A stretch of 64,000 bases of DNA from Phanerochaete sordida. Its lineage: Eukaryota; Basidiomycota; Agaricomycetes; Polyporales; Phanerochaetaceae. The stretch covers positions 248,001 through 312,000 of the forward strand of contig BPQB01000021.1 in assembly GCA_019973155.2 (NCBI GenBank). Direction: 5' to 3'. The position numbers and the translations under genes are program-made. The notes beneath the pieces are model-generated. The model ran no database searches, was not told the DNA's origin, and worked only from the letters and a program-made list of their open reading frames with translations. Positions 44,047-56,122 of this stretch are shown here, in pieces. Position 1 is the first letter of the stretch, and each line of letters starts with the position of its first letter.

Positions 44047-45889
44047 TTGGAAGTCACGCATGGCTTTGTCGCAAAGGATTTAAGTGGCGACGATGCTCAA
44101 TATTGCTCACGCCAATTCACCCAGAGAACAAGCCCAATTTGCAAGCACCATGAGCCCAAAGACAAAGCAAGCAGCTATGTTCGTCGTCTCGCTTCGTACA
44201 CTGCTCGTAGGCTGAACTTTAGTAGTCACGCGCTCGTCCGCAGAAGCAGCGATGTCGCGCTGTCCGTGGCTGGGTGCCACAATACAAGTATCGTAGTAGC
44301 TCTGGAAGGTGAACAGCCATTCAATTTTGCTGTTTAGTTTATCTGAGATTTTTACAGGAATTACGATCCGGGGGATACGCGAACGAGTCTTTCATCAAGG
44401 ACCTCTGAACACGTACCTGAAGCTATCTGTAGACGGGAAGCATTCTATGACGACTGATGTCGCCCATGACTCCCTCAACCCGCGGTGGAAGTTCTCCACC
44501 TCCGCGAAGCTGTAAGCCGATGCGCACTCTCTTCGCACTATGGAACGAATTGACGATCCACGACAGGCGTGTCCGGGCTTCTTCCACGATCAAGATCTGC
44601 CTATACAGGCAGCATAACATCATGCAGGTTCTCGATGACCAAAAGCTGGGAGAATTCCAAGCACCTCTCATATCATTTCTCAAAGAAGGTGCGTCCAATC
44701 TATTCAGTCATAGCCATCGTTGCTTACATGTACCAGACACGGAGTACCGTCTTTCGTCCAGAGACTCTCCCACGAGTACGATACAGGTCAAGCTGGCGCT
44801 CGACTACTCAGCGACACTCGAGGACGTGGAGTTCGCAAATGCGAAGCGCCAGCTGGAAAAGCTGTGGCAGATGCCCAGCGTTCACGCTGTTCACGCGAAG
44901 GGGGCCAAGACGCTTGTGCTATTGAGCCAAGCTATCCGCTATTTGGACAAGCTCATGGATTTGATTAGCGGTATTACGGAGGTAAGCCTTCGCTCCGCAT
45001 AAAGGTACAATGCATATCGAACTAAATCGCCCGCAGCTGTATCCGTGGTGCAAGCTCGCTTGGATATTCCTGCTCTCGGTGTACAAGGTGCGACCATTCC
45101 CCCAAAATCACGTGGAAATCTGTCTCACTTCTCGTGTGCAGGCGTTCAAGTCGCAAGTCGAACTCGACGTCGACCTCCGGCAGCTCATCTCAGAGCTGCG
45201 GGAGGCTCTCGCTCAGGCTCAGGACTGCCGCGCGGCGGCAAGCGTACCAGGCGCCAGCAGGACGCTGCACGCCGTCCTCCAGCTCGTGTTGGAGGGCGCC
45301 GCGCTCATCGATGAATGGGTGCATACTACGTCGCTGAGTACGCCGTGTCCCGCTGCGTCCGTCGCGGCGATCGCTGACCAAGGCGACAGAGAAACCTTTC
45401 AAGGCGGTGGCCCTTGGGCGCCGGATCAGGGACTGCACGGGAAAGCTGGCGGATTTGCGCAGCCTTATGACGGTGCTCACGGGCACGCAGCATCTCGCGG
45501 ATGCGATCCTCAGCGGAGGTGAGCTCGGGCACTGCTTTTGAGCCCCCACGCGCTCATAGCAGTTCGCGATAGTTGGCGAAGTCAAGCAGCTCCTCAGTGA
45601 GCTGAAACACTACGCCGCACGACCCTCTGGGGAGTCTTTGCGTTTACCTCTCGACCACTTACCCGAGGAGGCCGAAAGTTCGGAGGCGCCTGTCGCCCTC
45701 CACGGCCCAGCGGCGAAGTCTTCCAGCGACATCTTTGGCTGCGTTGGCGGCGCCCCGCCTGCGTACGCGAGTACACATGACCTGCTCGCTGGTCTGAGCA
45801 GACCTCATATCACGGACCGTACTTCCGATGTCGTACGTGAAACTGGTTTCCTAGGACCCGAAGATGATACTTACATAGATGTGACTTAG
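44047..45889 (+). CDS. C2-domain protein with NLR-N-terminus-like helical region (gene A)
   Basis: The start codon is not resolved; 44,047 is the left edge of the open frame of the first exon, which ends ...SIVVALE at 44,308. After the intron 44,309-44,357 a C2-like beta domain reads ITIRGIRERVFHQGPLNTYL, KLSVDGKHSMTTDVAHDSLN and PRWKFSTSAKL, then NELTIHDRRVRASSTIKICL and LGEFQAPLISFLKEG. A helical region follows: AKTLVLLSQAIRYLDKLMDL, YPWCKLAWIFLLSVYKAFKS, RQLISELREALAQAQDC and VLQLVLEGAALIDEW. This layout is common ahead of NACHT domains in agaricomycete NLR-like proteins. The protein instead continues to GVGEVKQLLSELKHYAA and stops after DDTYIDVT. There is no P-loop ATPase and no WD40 or ankyrin repeat. 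Signalling or membrane-associated role is inference only. Confidence 0.6.
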
Positions 45890-46711
45890 AAGGTTCCGTT
45901 CCCCACGGCCTCACCGTACGGAGAGGAGAGCCACGCGCCTGCCGGACCCAACGTGCCGCGACGCAGGTCCGAGGGGCAGGATCTCGCCGTGCCTGCGGCA
46001 TGGTGACAGCCGTCGAGCTCGGGGCACATTGGTGCGACAGGTGTCCAATCTCGTAGCACGTTGTCTATGGTTGTACATTTATCTTAACGTTATCTAATTT
46101 AATATCTGCATGTCCATTGACGCCACAACGCCTCTTCTCGCCCGATAAACAGGACTTCATCTTCATTCCGACGTAAACAGCCTCTATCTAGCTCTCGGTC
46201 AGCAGTTCAGCGATACGCTCACGGTGGCAGGCGAGTCCTTGTAATATTCCTCGAGAGCTTGAGCTTCTCATTCAAGGATTGGCTAGGGTCTGACACACGC
46301 TCGGGCGACACGAGGCGTCTACGCCACAATTTACCCAGCGCTCCGCGAGCATGCGGCCGAGCACCATGCTACGAGGTCGCCGGACTGTCTTCTGGCGTCT
46401 TGTGGGAAGGATGAAACCCGGCGTGTTTCCATCCCTTCTCACCAAAGATGAGCGTTCGATATCCAGACATCTGCGAGATGGCCCCCGGCAGCCTATGGCG
46501 GGTGCGCGCTCCAGGCGGCATATGGATAAGGTTGAGGTTCGACTTGTCCATCGCGCTAGGGTCCCCGCCCGCCACGAGATGTTGGACCACACTCGGCGTG
46601 GCCTTGCTCTGTAAGTTGGCACGCTTTGAACCAAGATAAATAGCGTCGCACTTCAGCCTTCCCTGGACCACACCTCTAGAGAATGGCGAAAACACAAGAG
46701 AAGCCCCACAT
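45890..46711. other. Intergenic region
   Basis: About 0.8 kb between the two C2/helical genes. A 179-codon minus frame (46,369-46,908) overlaps the start of gene B and has no support. Confidence 0.4.
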
Positions 46712-48296
46712 GTGCGTGCGGCTACGGGGAACCTATCGCCTACCAGGCAACTCACAAACCAGGGCAGCGGCGAACTAGTTCGCAAGGTCGCTGCCATAGC
46801 TCTTACGCCTGTAGTAGGCTGCCAGCTAGAATCATCCGTTGTCATCTCTCTCAAAGGTATGCAATGGGACATGAAGTCGGCCTCATTCTGGGCACTGATG
46901 AAGATCAACCGCAGAGGTCCGGCTTACTGCACTCAGGGAACGACTGTTTTGGCGATCGCTTCGTGCCTATTTCAGCGTTACCATCGACGACCAGGATGTC
47001 TATACCAGCGCTCCCGTAGGAGACACTACTTTTCCTCGCTGGGATTTCGGGGACTCAATCGAGTGGTAAGCACCGTTAATTCATGGCTGGGATCATGAAA
47101 GTATCAAGTACTTCTTTTGTAGCAAAGCACGTCCTTCGTCAGTGGTCAAGTTCACTGTATTGAGGGATGGCAAAGTTCGCGGCACGCGCACCATAGGGGA
47201 ATTCGAGGCACCTCTGTACATTTTCCTCACTCAACATGGCGGTGCGCAGCCGAGCACATACCACATTTAATGCGCAGCGGAATAATCCCTAATATCTACA
47301 GAACCTCACAACCTGGTATCTAATGACAGCCCGGATAGCTGCATCTTCGTCCACATGACCGTGGACGTAGACGGCGACTACCTGTCCTGTGGCTTGAACG
47401 TCGCTTCAAACCGCTTGACAGAGGCACAGAATTCTCCCAGTGCAGTGGGCGTTCTGGGCTCCCTCATGGAGTGCATACAGATGCTCGGAGGCTTTGGGCA
47501 ATATCTGGCAAACGTAAGCAACGTGACAGCCAAACTTGAGCCCCTTCATCAATGAACGTGTTTCATCAGTCGCACCCTATCCTGAACGTCGCCTCCGTGA
47601 TGCTGGCAGCAGTGTACAAGGTGCGTACGCGAGCTTGAATATGTCGGCTGCCTCTCATAAAAATGCTGTAGACCTTGACGGCACATTCAGCAGTCAACGA
47701 AGAGATCAAATTGCTTGCCAAAGCCATGCAGAACCTCCTGCGCGAAGCTTACAAGTACAAGAGTTCGAAACATGCGGAACAACCCATACGGGAGATTATC
47801 CTCCTTGTCTTGGAAGGCGCCTCATTGATGGATAACTGGAGTCACACGTCGATATTGTGTAAGGTTTATTGGCATTTCGATCTTACATTCACACAGTAAC
47901 ACAAGTTTGCTGCCACAGTGAAACCGTTCAACGCCGCTGCCGTCTCCGCCCAGGTCCAGACTTGCGAAGACACTTTGGAGAAACTCAAATCCAACTTCGA
48001 AGTGGTCAAGGGTTTTTGCAGGCTAGGAAAAGATGGTTTGTCTCTTATAGGGCCAGAGTCGGACCACCACTGACGACACTCTATCTCCAGTAGACCATAT
48101 CGGCGTCCAAGTGGACGATGGCTTCAGCGGGGTCAAGGGTCAACTCACCGAAGTCAACGCTCAGCTAGCTTCTCTCATGGACACACTGACTCAGATGCGA
48201 AACGAAGACGGTCGTGCGATAGTCAAGACCGTGGCTCTAGAAGTGAGAAGTGCAGTGTACGACCAGGGAACTGTCATTGTGCCAGTGACAGTTTGA
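46712..48296 (+). CDS. C2-domain protein with helical region (gene B, paralogue of gene A)
   Basis: The start codon is unresolved; the first exon ends ...SSVVISLK at 46,856 and is joined across the intron 46,857-46,914 to EVRLTALRERLFWRSLRAYF. That matches gene A (VVALE then GITIRGIRERVFHQGPLNTY) in sequence and intron position. The C2-like part continues SVTIDDQDVYTSAPVGDTTF, PRWDFGDSIE, RPSSVVKFTVLRDGKVRGTR and IGEFEAPLYIFLTQHG. The helical part includes LTEAQNSPSAVGVLGSLMEC, LHPILNVASVMLAAVYK, KAMQNLLREAYKYKS and EIILLVLEGASLMDNWSHTS. A coiled C-terminus follows: KGQLTEVNAQLASLMDTLTQ. It ends VIVPVTV. Like gene A it lacks a NACHT ATPase. Six or more short introns; inner junctions are mostly clear from the alignment with gene A. 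Confidence 0.6.
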
Positions 48297-48709
48297 TATG
48301 TGCCGCTGTGCGGTTCTCACCTATTCAGTCTCATGGATAGTTTACCTTAGCATGTGCCTTGCTTGTTCCTCTCAGAATTTTATATCTTTCCCATGACGCA
48401 GTGTCTTCTGCATACCGCCGTCCTCGGGTTTACCTCCGACGGTCAGCGGTCTCCCGGGTCCTCGTCGGAGCAACTAGGCGCCTGGAATTAGCGCACAACT
48501 AACGCATCTGGATCCTTGCTGACTTGGGCCAACCTGGACTCTGACCACCACCTGTACTGCCAGTTCACATACCCTCTCTACCCTCCCCGCACTCACCCCC
48601 ATCGAACATCTCCACACTCTTTAGCCCCGCCTCTGTGCTACTTCCCCTGACACCGCTCCGCGGATCGACAGCTGCTGTTCATCCCACCCCACAGTCGGCC
48701 TGAGCAGCA
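48297..48709. other. Promoter region
   Basis: About 0.4 kb with C/T-rich tracts (48,540-48,700) just before the next start codon, as commonly seen in fungal promoters. No gene. Confidence 0.45.
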
Positions 48710-49925
48710 ATGTCTAGCTCAGCCCAACCAACAGGACCCTCGGAGTCGCCTTCAGCGAAGCGGCCCAACCAGGACACGTTCTACTGGAACAAGCTCCCCA
48801 GCATCCGCCTCCTCGTCCCACCAAAAGGTGCGCCGACACTCATTACGCACGTTGCCGGCTGCAATCCTGACCAATCTCCTATTGTCTGTGGTTACAGGTG
48901 CCCATTCGTACAAGACTGATGAACGTTGCTTCACCTACTGCTCACAATCTGTGCGTGGCCGCGCTCAGGGCCAGGAGCCATGGTGCCGCTCGATATGCAT
49001 ACGCAAGATCTTTCCGCACGAGGTGCGCAAGGTGATGCGTGTCGTCGAGTCAACACCGGAGGGCACGGTGCTGAAAGACGTCGAGACGGAGACGAAAGTG
49101 CCGCTCCCGCCAGAGGGCCAGCGGCTCCCGTCGTGGCTTACGGGCAAGCGGCGTGCGGACGACGACTCGCGCGAGGAGGATCTCGACGACCTCGACGACC
49201 TCGATCCCGCGGGCGGCAAGGGCTGGAAGAGCATCGTCAACGACGTGGAGCGCGAGGGCCAGCCGATGCGCAGCGGCACAAAGGTGCAGGAGACCGACCC
49301 GGAGGTGTGGAAGGCGGGGTGGTACCTGTGGCTGTCGAAGAACAAGTGGGCCGTTCAGGAGAAGATGGACGGCATGATGACGGACCTCGAGCGGCAGGCG
49401 GAGTGGACCAAGATGAAGCGCGACGTCAACCAGGAGTGGGAGCGCGCGCAGCAGATGGCGGCTGCACCCTCGTCGGTGGGCGGCGAGGGCCACCGACAGC
49501 ACGAGGAGAAGCAGAGCCAGCCTGAATCGCTCCCTGAAGCCGACCCCGAACCCGCCAGCCAGGGACACGGTAACACCGTGCCATCTGCGACAAGTGTGAC
49601 CTTCGTCTCCGAAGAGTCGCTACCCACCCTGCCGAACCCACCCTTCCCTGACACCACTTCATCAACGCTTCTGGTCCCTGTACCTCCACCGCTACCGCCT
49701 CTCGGCACGTACATGTCGAATTTGCTCGCGCCGACGAACAAGGTACTCAAGCTCACGCACGAAAGCCTGACTTCCGGGAACCAGACGAAGTTCGCCGGCA
49801 TGCTCTGGGAGAAGGCGAAGAGCGATCAGCCGTACGTTCTTGCTCGAAATGTGACGCGGAAGATCTGGACAATATGGTCCGGAGACGAAGAAGACGATGG
49901 CGAAGGGCGAAAGAAGGAGCGCTGA
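48710..49925 (+). CDS. Conserved-looking fungal protein with twin CX3C motif
   Basis: A 381-residue protein: exons 48710-48827 and 48898-49925, in frame. The start is MSSSAQPTGPSESPSAKRPN. At about residues 50-75, CFTYC and CRSIC form a twin CX3C pair separated by 14 residues, the spacing used by intermembrane-space small-TIM and related proteins. FPHEVRKVMRVVESTPEG, then an acidic Asp/Glu stretch (EEDLDDLDDLDPAGG), WKAGWYLWLSKNKWAVQEKM and TKMKRDVNQEWERAQQM follow. The last third is Pro/Ser/Thr-rich and ends GRKKER. The tryptophan-rich helical centre suggests a genuine conserved domain, but I do not recognise it. Mitochondrial location is an inference from the cysteine pattern only. No predicted transmembrane helix. 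Confidence 0.65.
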
Positions 49926-51592
49926 GCAAGACGTCGTCCTCGTATGCTTTTCGGCGGACTGCTCCGGATAGAGGTGCTCTGTATCGCGCTGTATTCATAT
50001 AATTTGCACTGTATCACCATGCTCGTCGTAGACTATCTGTCCACTCATGCTATATATAATTCAAAATGCTCGAACGACTGAGGGACGATGATCCTGGCGA
50101 ACTTGGCGCATAAATGGACGCGAACCCGTACGCGGTGCGTGGAAGGTGGGGCAATGAGATGTATTGAAGATACGCGAAGAACATGATAGAGCTTGACAAT
50201 ATTGACATGAGGCAGTCCAGAACAAAGTATATCCCGACCCTGTAGGAGCGTGGTCAGCAGAGCTCGAAGGAAACACGGTACGAAAGTTCAGGGGTGTCAA
50301 ATTCTGGAGCACGCCCTCGCACAACATCCGAAGATGCCGCATGAGGTATACTCCCTGAAGAAATTCAATAAAATTGAAGGCATCACTACAAGCGTCGCCG
50401 AGGAAATGAAGCTCACCTTGAACCCGACCCTCGCGGTACCCGGCCGAGCGGACGAACCGCTCAAAGACAGCAAAAAATAGAATGGACACCGCGGCGAGCG
50501 AGAGTAAGCCCCATTGTGTTCACGCTTTGGCAGCGCAACCGCATAACTGTGTCTATGAGTAACCGTGGCTCCGCCTGCGCGGACACGCCCAGCGAACGGG
50601 CAGCTCGTATCTTCGCGTCCCGCCGCCTTGAATGGACGCGTCGTTGCAGGCCGACAAGCCGGCCGAGCGGGGCCTGGGGCGAGCTCCTCCCTCGTCCACC
50701 CGCGCGGGTGGAGAGGGAGGGAGCAGCGCGTCCGCCCGTCCCGTTCGCGTCCGCGCCCGCCGAGCTTAGAGGCAAGGGTCTACCGTGGGCAGGGACATGA
50801 CGCTCGGCCGTTCTCCGGGGACTTTCCCCACAGCTGAGGAAGACGGCGGGGTGGCCGGTCTGTGCGTGAGCTGCGATAGCGGTTCTTCGTCGACGCGGTG
50901 GTGAGGAAAAGAAAAATGCGCGCCGGCGCTTGCCATTTATTGCGCATTTTCGGGCTCCGACACAAAGCGGTGCTCCTCCGCCGTCGCGTCGTCGCGCGGA
51001 CCCTGGAGACTCCTTACCGCGGTCCACCATGTTCTCGCCAGCATACAGGGCCCTCTCGCTCTAGTCCTTACACGTACACCTGCGCCGTGTCATGTGTGTA
51101 TCAGCTGTGCGCTGAACAGAGACACTTTTCTGCGTCGGTCCGCATCCGGACGATCGTCGCCGACGCTGATGTCACTGGCACTATTCGCGACCATACTGTG
51201 TACGAGTCGGGCTCGCGGACCACGGCCTCTGCTCAATACGCAGGGCACAGGGCACAGGCTTCAGAAATAGGAGATCATATTTTCGTGAGTTATGGCCTTT
51301 CTGCTGGATTTCTAGCAATCGTGTCGATACATCCCAGTGCAGCGCGTTCACAAACAGGATGGCACCTGCGACGAGGAACTTCGGGGCCATTTTTTTTTTC
51401 GAAGCGCATACAATGCGAGCATCGCTAAGAACTCATGTAAGCAAGGGTATTTGAAGCTCAACTAGACCTTACCGCTTTATTCGCCGTAGCGGTGACTCTT
51501 GCGACCACCGAGTCTCCCGCCATGTCCTCTTGCATGGGATCTCGCGGAAGAGGCTTTCATGGGTAAGCATGGAACACAACTCCCACTCTCGA
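49926..51592. other. Intergenic region
   Basis: About 1.7 kb. A minus-strand frame near 50,255-50,489 encodes a hydrophobic run (WGLLSLAAVSILFFAVF) and contains a good GTGAGC...TTCTTCAG intron, but no in-frame ATG is available, so it is not called. Otherwise nothing recognised. Confidence 0.35.
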
Positions 51593-53038
51593 CTATAACT
51601 CACAAACATGTCCATCTTTACTTCCAGCATTCCTGAATATGCTGTTGACCATGGTGTCTGATACGACCTTGGCTTTGAGCAGAATTGCGGAGTGGACGTC
51701 ACCATCAGCAGTCGCGTTCTGGCTACTCAGACCCAGTTCAGTAGCGCATAACATCTCCGAGGGAGACCGTTTGCTATCTTCAGCTGCTGAGGCGAGATCC
51801 TCCATTGTTCTGACATCGAACCGTCCGTCGTGCGTCGGAAGGTGGAGGGTGAGATTGCAAGAGACCACCCCCTCGTAAAACATTCCCCGGAGAGTCTCGA
51901 CGGTCTGCAGTAGGACCTCGATCCTCGTCTCCACTCGCGAGAGCACCGTGGCGTGTATGTCATGGAGATCCATGTCGACGCCGGAGATGAAGAGGATGTC
52001 GGCGATTACTGCAGCGATTGACGAGATAAGTGGCGACTGGTCAAGGCTTTCGGTGTCCTGCTTGCAGCACTTGAACGCCAGAGCTCGCCATCGCCTGCTC
52101 ACGGATGCGTGCTCTTGTATCGAGATTTGTTTCAGTGAGTCTGTTTTCGTATCCGAAATAAACGACCCACCTGACTCCTGTAACTTCTCGTAGATAGACT
52201 GCAAGGTGCACGCCTTCGATGCGGCATCTGAATGCCACTGTGCACCGGCGCGAGCGAGATGCCAAGAGATACATGCTTGCAATGCAAGCTGTACGCAATA
52301 TGGATCCTTGGCGTGCTTCGCTGCCTTGAGCATGCCTGCCATCCTGCCTCCCAGGATGCCTCCCACCCGCAATCTCGCCTCCTGCTCCTCGGTGGACGGA
52401 GCGTAAGCCTGTGAGCTATATTCGAAGGTGTCCGCGAGCGAAGCTGCGAGCTGAAAGGTCTGCGCGTTCAGGTGTTCCACGGTCTGGCGGACGTCAGCAA
52501 GCGATGTCTTGTCCGCCGTGTCCAAGAACGTCCGGACGCCTGCCAGCTCCTCTCCGCGAACCCTGAGCAGCTCCTTAGCGCTTTCGAGCTCCTTGCGCAA
52601 GGCTTCGAGCTCCAGCTGCGTCTCTTTCACCGCTGGCTCTACTCTCGTGGACGGCCCTCTCCCTTTGCGACGTGGCGCCCTCTCCCTATCATCCTGTCGG
52701 TTCGTCACCTCCTTGGGTAAACGCTGCTCGCGCCTTTTCCCGCCCCGGTCCTCTCCTCGTGCTTGGTTACGACGTCTTCCGCCTTCTGTGACGGTACGCT
52801 GAGCGGACTCGCCTTCCACTACTGCCGTGATTTTCCTGGTCCCGGTCGTGGTGTTGATAGGGCTCAGCAACTCCTCCGCCGGGGCGCTCGGAGAGCTGTT
52901 TTGTAACAAAACAGCGTCAAGAACGACGGCGGAGCCGCGAGAGTACGAAGGATAGCGCATCTTGTCAAGGCTGAGCAGTGGGAATGGGTCGTGGCTGAGT
53001 CCACGGTTCGCTAAAGGTGAGCATTCTTCTGCAACCAT
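51593..53038 (-). CDS. Coiled-coil protein of unknown function
   Basis: An uninterrupted 481-codon frame from ATG at 53,038. The N-terminal third is Ser/Thr/Arg-rich and disordered. A heptad-like coiled coil (KETQLELEALRKELESAKEL, LRVRGEELAGVRTFLDT) leads into TADKTSLADVRQTVEHLNAQ and TFQLAASLADTFEYSSQAY. The rest is helical: DPYCVQLALQACISWHLARA and SRRWRALAFKCCKQDTESLD. ADVR-x-VE-x-LN followed by AASLADTFE recalls a group of lineage-expanded agaricomycete proteins seen in many genomes; no biochemical role is known to me. The stop at 51,593 lies inside a possible donor (GTGAGTTATAG); if an intron to about 51,560 is used, the C-terminus would change and end near 51,480. It is divergent from the HSP70-like gene. 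Confidence 0.65.
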   Translation of the reverse strand: MVAEECSPLANRGLSHDPFPLLSLDKMRYPSYSRGSAVVLDAVLLQNSSPSAPAEELLSPINTTTGTRKITAVVEGESAQRTVTEGGRRRNQARGEDRGGKRREQRLPKEVTNRQDDRERAPRRKGRGPSTRVEPAVKETQLELEALRKELESAKELLRVRGEELAGVRTFLDTADKTSLADVRQTVEHLNAQTFQLAASLADTFEYSSQAYAPSTEEQEARLRVGGILGGRMAGMLKAAKHAKDPYCVQLALQACISWHLARAGAQWHSDAASKACTLQSIYEKLQESGGSFISDTKTDSLKQISIQEHASVSRRWRALAFKCCKQDTESLDQSPLISSIAAVIADILFISGVDMDLHDIHATVLSRVETRIEVLLQTVETLRGMFYEGVVSCNLTLHLPTHDGRFDVRTMEDLASAAEDSKRSPSEMLCATELGLSSQNATADGDVHSAILLKAKVVSDTMVNSIFRNAGSKDGHVCEL

Positions 53039-53293
53039 CCCTATCTACTGGGGCGTTAATGCGCAGCCTTATCGCTGGCAAACGTCGAATGCAGGAATTC
53101 GGTTGCCCGTGCAAGACACATCCTGGGAGACGAGCGTCTGTCGGTCCAGCAATAGAAGATCTCTTCCCAAGCTAAGATGCCAGCTGGTGGTCCAAACCGT
53201 CCCCAACCCCAAACGTTCCGCTTGTAAGCTGCGCCCTCCCTCCGTTTGAAACGCTTCGTTGTTATCTACAACCTTCATCTCCTCTCGCCTGCA

Positions 53294-55712
53294 ATGCCGG
53301 GCAAGACACCATACAAGGGCACCTCAAGGTCCCTCGTCCTCGGCATCGACATCGGGACCACGTTTAGCGGGGTGTCGTATGCTTTCCTAGACCCCGGAGA
53401 GATTCCGAAAATCCAGATTGTGACGCGGTACGTGGTGCAACCTGGCTCATCCGTCGCTCACCACCGCCTGATACTGGACTCGAACAGATTCCCTGGGCAG
53501 GAGAACGTTTCTGCCAAGATTCCCTCGATACTGTACTACAGCGACGATGGCACGATGTTCGCTGCAGGCGCAGAAGCCGTGTCGCCTGCGATGCGACTCG
53601 AGGCAGAGGATCGTAACCTTACAAGGGCGGAATGGTATGTACTCGAGAGATTTCTATCCTCTCTCAACACTGATTATGGCACCGATGGAAACACCAGGTG
53701 GAAACTACATCTATGCCCCGACGCACTTGTAAGCGATGAGCTTCGTCAGAGGCTGCCACCCCTGCCCGATGGCAAAGATGCGGTCTCGATCCTGGCGGAC
53801 ATGCTTGCGTACCTATTTTCCTGCACACGAGTATTCATCACTGAAAGTCACCCTCTTGGCGAGAGCATGTGGAGCTCCGCCGCAAATGATATCCAAGTTG
53901 TACTTAGCCACCCAAACGGCTGGGAAGGTCCCCAGCAGGAGAAGATGCGGCAGGCCGCTGTCATCGCCGGTCTGGTGCCAGATACCATAGGAGGACGCGA
54001 TCGCGTGCATGTCGTAACCGAAGGCGAAGCGTCCCTCCATTATTGTATTGAGCGAGGAATACTCTCGCATGCGTTGCAGGTATGTACGCTTATTCTTCCT
54101 CGTCGAGTACGCTCTCAACAGACAGTCGAAAGGATGGCGAGACCGTGATCATCGCAGATGCCGGCGGCGGGACGGTTGACGTGACCACTTACGGAGTGGT
54201 TACCGCGGACCCCATTGTCCTGCAAGAAGTGGCAGCCCCGGAATGTGAGTATCACTTGGCTATGCGTTCCGAAAATCTTTCCCACTACTGTGAGCTTATT
54301 GTGTTCTAGGCCTCCTTGAGGGTTCTACAATGATCAACGAGCGCATGGAGTGCTTGTTAAAAACGAAGTTGGCGAAGTCCCGGTACGGAAACTCCGAAGA
54401 CATCATGTGTATGCTGGAGTCCTTCGAAAAGACAGCCAAGCCTACGTTCAGAGACGACAAGGACCGTTCGTACATCAAGTTTGGCTCGATACGCGACAAC
54501 GATCCGGACTTCAAGATACGAAGCGGCCAAATTGTACTTGAAGGGTAAGATGGACACCGTGCTATGTTATCGACATCCCCTGACGATCTGGCAGGTCTGA
54601 GGTAGCTGCATGCTTTGCACCATCGGTAATGAAGATCATCGACACAGTCCACGCTCAGCGACTCATGTCTGGGAGACCCATCTCGGTACGAGATGTTATT
54701 TACTCTATTTCATCTATGGCCCTATTGACTTCGACACAGAAGGTGATCCTCGTTGGTGGCTACGCCGACAGCCCGTGGTTACACATGCATCTTCAACGAG
54801 CTCTCAAGGACGTCGGGATCACTGTCTGCCGCCCGGAAAGCCATGCGTAAGCTCGTCTTGCTCAGCTTGTCAAAAGCGTCGTCCTAAAGACCCATTTCAG
54901 AAACAAGGCGGTCGCGGAGGGCGCTACGTCGTTCTACCTCGAGCACTTCGTCTCTGGACGGGTGGCACGGTTCGCATACGGCACGATGTGTGTAGTCGAA
55001 TACAATCCGCAAGACTCTGACCATGTCAAGCGTCGCGGGAAGGCGTACACTCGCCCTTCTGGTCGCACCGTCATCCCGAACTCTTTCAATATGATCCTCG
55101 CCAAGGTACGCCCACAGCGAATGCATCGTAGGTCTGCTTGATACCGATCTGCTGGCTCAGGGAACGTGCCTCCGTGAGAACGATGAAGTGTGCTCGCAGG
55201 GCTTCTACAAGGAGGCGTCGTCAGCCGCTGCACTCAAGAAGATCTCGACCACGATCGTATGCTACAGAGGCAGCGTCAAAGCTCCTAGGTGGACCGACGC
55301 CGAGCCTGGTCAGTGGTTCGCTCGTTCTAGATACGATTATCTGCGCCATGCTCACCGGTAAACAGAGAGGTTCTCGACGCTCTGCACCATCTTTGCCGAC
55401 ACCACGCAAGTCAAGAAGGAGAAGAAGACCCGGGATGGATGTACGTACTATGCTCTCGACTTCAAGGTCGTCTTGCTCTGCGGGTCGACCGAGATGAAAG
55501 CTATGATCAGCTGGATGGATGACGTAGGTCGCGGTCTTGCTTTGCCTCATCGTCTGATGCTGACCGCTGCCGTTCGCACTCACAGGGAAAAGAACGAAGG
55601 TACGCAGGTTGAAATAAATCTGACTTGGTTCACAGCTCACACTCACATGGTTCTCAACAGGGGACCAGCGAAAATTGTCTACGATGATGACACGGAGGTT
55701 TCACTGGGCTGA
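53294..55712 (+). CDS. HSP70-like ATPase (HSPA12-like, agaricomycete type)
   Basis: An actin-fold ATPase related to HSP70. The start is MPGKTPYKGTSRSLVLGIDI; phosphate-1 motif GIDIGTTFSGVSYAFL. Exons after short introns carry WSSAANDIQVVLSHPNGWEG, AAVIAGLVPD and VVTEGEASLHYCIERG. Phosphate-2 motif: VIIADAGGGTVDVTTYGVV. SRYGNSEDIMCMLESFEKTA is in the insert region. Adenosine motif: VILVGGYADSPWLH. NKAVAEGATSFYLEHFVSGR follows, and the C-terminal part reads KKISTTIVCYRGSVKAPRW, ending DDDTEVSLG. The canonical substrate-binding domain and EEVD tail are absent, as in the HSPA12-type proteins that are strongly expanded in agaricomycetes. All three nucleotide-binding motifs look intact. Client or role unknown. 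About eight introns; outer limits are firm. Confidence 0.85.
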
Positions 55713-56122
55713 GCTGGCTTCGCGCTCGTCTGCTCTGCTAGCGGCCCGCCTTGGTTCAGATACGCTTGTTCGAGCTTCGTGTCCCACGCTGCATCTATTT
55801 ACACCAGTCTTGGGCGATCTCCCTCAATATGTAAATATACTACCTTGGTATCACTGTCAGCATACCTCTTTGCAGCCGCGTCCGAGTATCCTCGTCGAGC
55901 CCCCCAGCGGACTGCGAAGAAATGGCAACTGATACTGAAGCGATGTCTCGCCAATTGTACATGACTGTTCAGAGACAGCACAGCCAAAGCGTCGCATGGA
56001 AAACACGTAGCGAGTGCGAGTACTACGCAACTGGTGTGCATGCGCGGAAGGCGGCCCAAGACTGTGCATCGCCAAACACGGCTGTATACGATGATATAGG
56101 CACAGTCTCGTGAGAACCACAA
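55713..56122. other. Intergenic region 5' of tRNA-Leu
   Basis: About 0.4 kb between the HSP70-like stop and the tRNA; nothing recognised. Confidence 0.5.

Noticed and set aside
50061..50489. Minus-strand frame with hydrophobic run and a good intron, possible small membrane protein
   Set aside because: No in-frame ATG; an upstream stop directly precedes the hydrophobic run and no acceptor rescues it.
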